This document shows positions 60,577 to 63,216 of a stretch of 63,216 bases of DNA, one piece after another. The number at the start of each line of letters is the position of its first letter. Positions within the stretch are counted from its first letter, which is position 1. The stretch covers positions 1 through 63,216 of the forward strand of contig JAPKHC010000026.1 of the NCBI GenBank assembly GCA_026647215.1, written 5' to 3'. Source of the stretch: F1-120-MAGs118 sp013360535 (GTDB lineage: Bacteria; Planctomycetota; UBA1135; GCA-002686595). The notes beneath the pieces were generated by a model that worked only from the letters and a program-made list of their open reading frames with translations, was not told the DNA's origin and made no database searches. The position numbers were made by a program, and so were the translations under genes.

Positions 60577-61737
60577 TCAGAACACGCGCTTGAGCTTCGG
60601 CTCTTCGACTTCGGGCTCGAGCGCCTTGCGGTAGGCGAGCAGCGTGTGCTTGGCGCATTCGCGCCACGTGAACTTGCGCGACTGCGCACGACCGCGCAGG
60701 CGCAGCTCGGCGGAAATGTCCGGCTCCTGCAGCACGCGGCGCACGGCTTCGAAGATGCGCTCGGGTTCCGTGGGCTCGACGAGGAAGGCCGCGTCGCCGC
60801 AGACCTCGGGCAGCGAGGTGACGCAGCTCGTCACGACGGGTGCACCACAGGCCATCGCTTCGAGCGGGGGCAGTCCGAAGCCCTCGTTGAGCGTCGCGAA
60901 CACGAAACAGTCGGCCTGCGCGTAGAGCCGCGGAAGGTCGGCTTCGGGCGCGTCGACGATCCATTGCACGCGGTCGCGCGCGGGGGAGAGCTCGACGGCG
61001 CGTGCGAACTGCTCCCACTCGTGGCCGCGTGGTCCCGCGACGATCCAGCGGTGCGGCAGGCCTTCCTTCACGAGCATTTCGAAGGCGGCGAGCATGCGCA
61101 GGTGGTTCTTGCGCGGGTCGACGCGCGCGACGGTCAGGATGTACGGCTCCTTCGCGGGGCCGAAACCCTCGGGCGGAAGCGCGCGCGCGATGTGGTCGCA
61201 GCCGAGCTCGGTGACGGTCACACGCGCCGGATGCGCTCCGAGCGCCATCACGACCTCGGCGCCGACGTACTGGCTCGGCACGAGGATGCGTTTCGCGCGC
61301 TTGACCTGCTCCTTCGCCGCGGCGGTCATGCGCTCGGCCACGGCTTCGTCGAGGTAACCCGACTGCGGGAGCATGTAGATGCAGTCGAAGATCGTCGCCA
61401 CTTCCGCGGCCCTGCTCACGTCGAGCAGGTTGGGTTGCGTGTGGTGGTAGACGTCAGCGCCACCGACGAGGTCGTCGACGCCCTTGCCGAGCCTGCGCAT
61501 CAGCCACGGCAGCCAGCGCGACGGAACGCGCAGGCGCAGGAGCTCGGCCCGCGTGCCCGCGATCCCCAGTTCCTCGCGGGAAAAGCGCATCGGCGCCGCG
61601 GTGTAGCCAAACAGGCCGAGGTCGCCGTCGAAACCGAGCTCGATGAAGCCGCGCACGAGCTCGCGCGCGTAACGGCCGATGCCCTCGCGATTCTGGAGCG
61701 CAGGCCGATAGTCGAGTCCGACACGCATGGGCGACAT
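60577..61737 (-). CDS. Family-4 glycosyltransferase (mannosyltransferase-like)
   Basis: A 386-residue GT-B glycosyltransferase: MRVGLDYRPALQNREGIGRY, then TVARVDPRKNHLRMLAAFEM, and the donor motif FATLNEGFGLPPLEAMACGAP, close to O-antigen mannosyltransferases. Start at 61737 overlaps the flippase stop by one base (TGATG); the alternative ATG at 61728 is also possible. Cotranslated with the flippase, indicating one surface-polysaccharide unit. Confidence 0.87.
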   Translation of the reverse strand: MSPMRVGLDYRPALQNREGIGRYARELVRGFIELGFDGDLGLFGYTAAPMRFSREELGIAGTRAELLRLRVPSRWLPWLMRRLGKGVDDLVGGADVYHHTQPNLLDVSRAAEVATIFDCIYMLPQSGYLDEAVAERMTAAAKEQVKRAKRILVPSQYVGAEVVMALGAHPARVTVTELGCDHIARALPPEGFGPAKEPYILTVARVDPRKNHLRMLAAFEMLVKEGLPHRWIVAGPRGHEWEQFARAVELSPARDRVQWIVDAPEADLPRLYAQADCFVFATLNEGFGLPPLEAMACGAPVVTSCVTSLPEVCGDAAFLVEPTEPERIFEAVRRVLQEPDISAELRLRGRAQSRKFTWRECAKHTLLAYRKALEPEVEEPKLKRVF

Positions 61738-63062
61738 CAATAGCCGCCGGACAGCGCGTGCGACAGCCCCGTGCCGAGGGCGAAACCGACGGGACCGCCG
61801 AGCCAGTGCCACACGACGCCGAGCCGCACTCCCGCGCGCAAGATCACGAACGCGGCGGCGAGCGCCACGAAACACTCGGTGACGAACGTCGTCAGCGCGG
61901 CGCCGGTGATGCCGAGGGCCGGCACGGCCCAGAAGTTGAGCGCGACGTTGATCAGCACGCCGCCGGCCGCGATCCACAGGCTCTCGACGTTGCGTTGCAG
62001 GGCGACGAGCGTGGTCATGAAGAGCGCACCGGCGTAGATGGCGACCGTCGCGCCGAAGAGCCAGCGCAGGCTGTCTCCGGCCGAGCGGAATTCCTCGCCA
62101 AACAGGCCCAAGACGCTCTCGCTCCACGGGGCAGCGAGGCCGCAGGCGAGGCCGGCGAGCGCGAACAGCGGCGGGCCGACCTTGCCGAGCGCGCTGCCGA
62201 GCTCGCCCGCGACGTGGCGACGCCGGAACCACGGCAGCACCGTCAGCGAGGTGTACTGCGCGAGCATGATCGACCAGCTCATCACGCGCACGGCGACGTT
62301 GTAGTGGCCGAGCGGTTCGTCGCCGCAGAGCTCGCTCACGAACAGGTTGTCGACGTAGAAGTAGGTCTGCGCGCACAGCGCCGAGAGGCCCAGCGGCAGC
62401 GACTCGCGGAAAAAGCCGCGCTCGGGCTCGTCGTGCGTGCGCCGCGGCGGCAGGTGGCGACGGCTCGCGAGGTGCAGGAGCGCGTTGCCGAGCGTGCTGC
62501 CGAGCGCGACCGCCACGAGGTACAGCGCCGGACGCGCGGCGCCGCTGGAATGCAGCAGCGTCACGAACGTGAGGCTGAGCGCCGCAGCGATCGCGCGCAC
62601 GGCGACGGGCACGCCCCAGCTCATGCGGTTGCGCGCGACGATCGTCGAGAGCTCGAGCGCGTGCGTCAGCGGATAGAGCGACGCGAGCACGATCCACGCG
62701 GCGTCGGCCTCGTCCTTCGCGAAGGCGAGCGCGGCGCACAGGAGCACGCCGACGAGCCCCGCTCGCACGCGGATCGAGCGGCCTTGCGCGATCACCTGCG
62801 CCGTGCGCTCGGGGTGCGCCGCCGTGCGCTGCACCGCGACCTGCCCCGTACCCATGGTCGCGAAGCTGTCGAGCCACGCGAACAGCGCGATGTAGAACGT
62901 GAAACGCCCGAAGCCGTCGCCGTCGAGCGCTTCCTTCGCGAGGTACAGGATCGCGAGCGTGCAGCCCGCGCCCCAGAAGCGCCCGAGCACCTGCAGCGCC
63001 GTTCCGCGCCACACCGCCCCGGGCACGCGCCCGCCCGACTCGCTCTCGTGCTCCAAGCCCAT
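61737..63062 (-). CDS. Wzx-like polysaccharide flippase
   Basis: A 441-residue protein with about twelve to fourteen membrane helices, of the MOP superfamily (oligosaccharide flippase). Landmarks are GTALQVLGRFWGAGCTLAIL, SLPLGLSALCAQTYFYVDN and the C-terminal ALGITGAALTTFVTE. It would move undecaprenyl-linked glycan units across the membrane for the adjacent glycosyltransferase. TAGACT lies 12 bases before the ATG. Confidence 0.83.
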   Translation of the reverse strand: MGLEHESESGGRVPGAVWRGTALQVLGRFWGAGCTLAILYLAKEALDGDGFGRFTFYIALFAWLDSFATMGTGQVAVQRTAAHPERTAQVIAQGRSIRVRAGLVGVLLCAALAFAKDEADAAWIVLASLYPLTHALELSTIVARNRMSWGVPVAVRAIAAALSLTFVTLLHSSGAARPALYLVAVALGSTLGNALLHLASRRHLPPRRTHDEPERGFFRESLPLGLSALCAQTYFYVDNLFVSELCGDEPLGHYNVAVRVMSWSIMLAQYTSLTVLPWFRRRHVAGELGSALGKVGPPLFALAGLACGLAAPWSESVLGLFGEEFRSAGDSLRWLFGATVAIYAGALFMTTLVALQRNVESLWIAAGGVLINVALNFWAVPALGITGAALTTFVTECFVALAAAFVILRAGVRLGVVWHWLGGPVGFALGTGLSHALSGGY

Positions 63063-63074
63063 CTGCGACGCCGC

Positions 63075-63080
63075 AGTCTA
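63075..63080 (-). promoter_or_regulatory. -10 hexamer TAGACT before flippase gene
   Basis: On the minus strand TAGACT ends 12 bases before the ATG at 63062; short leader, no Shine-Dalgarno sequence. Confidence 0.38.
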
Positions 63081-63115
63081 GCCCGCACTATTCACGAGGA
63101 AACAGGTACGGGCGG

Positions 63116-63132
63116 GTCGGTTCGTGACCGAC
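63116..63132. promoter_or_regulatory. Small palindrome in the last divergent gap
   Basis: GTCGGT (63116-63121) and ACCGAC (63127-63132) with a 5-base spacer lie between the flippase and the gene starting at 63179. A possible operator; low confidence. Confidence 0.25.
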
Positions 63133-63178
63133 TAGGTGCTTTGCACAGACACGGCGCCGATCACGACCAACCGCCCGC

Positions 63179-63216
63179 ATGACGAACGTTACCCAGCAGC
63201 GCGTCCTCTTCGAAGG
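63179..63216 (+). CDS. Start of a gene cut by the window end
   Basis: ATG at 63179 opens a frame reading MTNVTQQRVLFE to the last base. Divergence from the flippase gene and the roughly 115-base promoter-sized gap favour a real gene start. Too short for identification. Confidence 0.4.
   Translation, partial: MTNVTQQRVLFE

Overview
The window is a very G+C-rich bacterial chromosome segment packed with metabolic, envelope and secreted-protein genes, and it carries no phage, transposase or CRISPR. The most likely source is a planctomycete of a deep, still poorly cultured lineage (inference). The support is two alkaline-phosphatase-superfamily 'sulfatases', large secreted proteins sharing a private C-terminal domain, a b6f-like cytochrome bc complex with a giant octaheme cytochrome c, pyrophosphate-type phosphofructokinase beside a membrane pyrophosphatase, and many starts without a Shine-Dalgarno sequence.

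Layout. 1-5300: a 5'-truncated sulfatase, a bacterioferritin-like protein, a PadR regulator with a striking palindromic promoter driving two duplicated membrane coiled-coil proteins, and (minus strand) an ECF sigma factor coupled to a membrane coiled-coil partner. 5300-15000: a second sulfatase lipoprotein; divergent ornithine-lipid genes olsB and olsA overlapping a DinB-like and an NRDE/TANGO2-like gene; a DedA-ATP-grasp fusion; a fused E1 2-oxoacid dehydrogenase coupled to a FabD-like acyltransferase. 15000-25000: a GIN-domain lipoprotein, an HD phosphohydrolase, secreted propeller and P-domain proteins, an aminotransferase and a large membrane-anchored protein of unknown role. 25000-28000: tRNA-Leu(GAG) with a nearby 3'-end remnant, PPi-type phosphofructokinase with a structured leader, a 100-bp palindromic element and a HEAT-repeat membrane protein.

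28100-36050 is the respiratory core: Rieske protein, split cytochrome b (b6 plus subunit IV type), octaheme cytochrome c, and two amicyanin-type cupredoxins separated by a strong terminator. 36000-48000: an HDOD protein, a matrixin protease with IPT/TIG repeats and a C-terminal sorting signal, twin GT-C glycosyltransferases, an exonuclease, an MFS carrier and a DUF255 thioredoxin-like protein. 48000-63216: RsfS, K+-dependent-type membrane pyrophosphatase, a DedA protein, an ABC-transporter operon, glutaredoxin-like and FHA proteins, four family-4 glycosyltransferases with a Wzx-like flippase, and a molybdopterin oxidoreductase. A new gene begins at the right edge.

How it works together. Quinol oxidation by the bc complex would feed electrons through the multihaem cytochrome to periplasmic copper proteins. 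PPi-dependent glycolysis and a PPi-driven ion pump suggest an energy economy using pyrophosphate. The glycosyltransferases, flippase, GT-C enzymes and ornithine-lipid genes build the envelope. Many isolated genes have a TANNNT hexamer only 7-12 nt before the start codon, which points to widespread leaderless transcription. No complete known mobile or defence system is visible.
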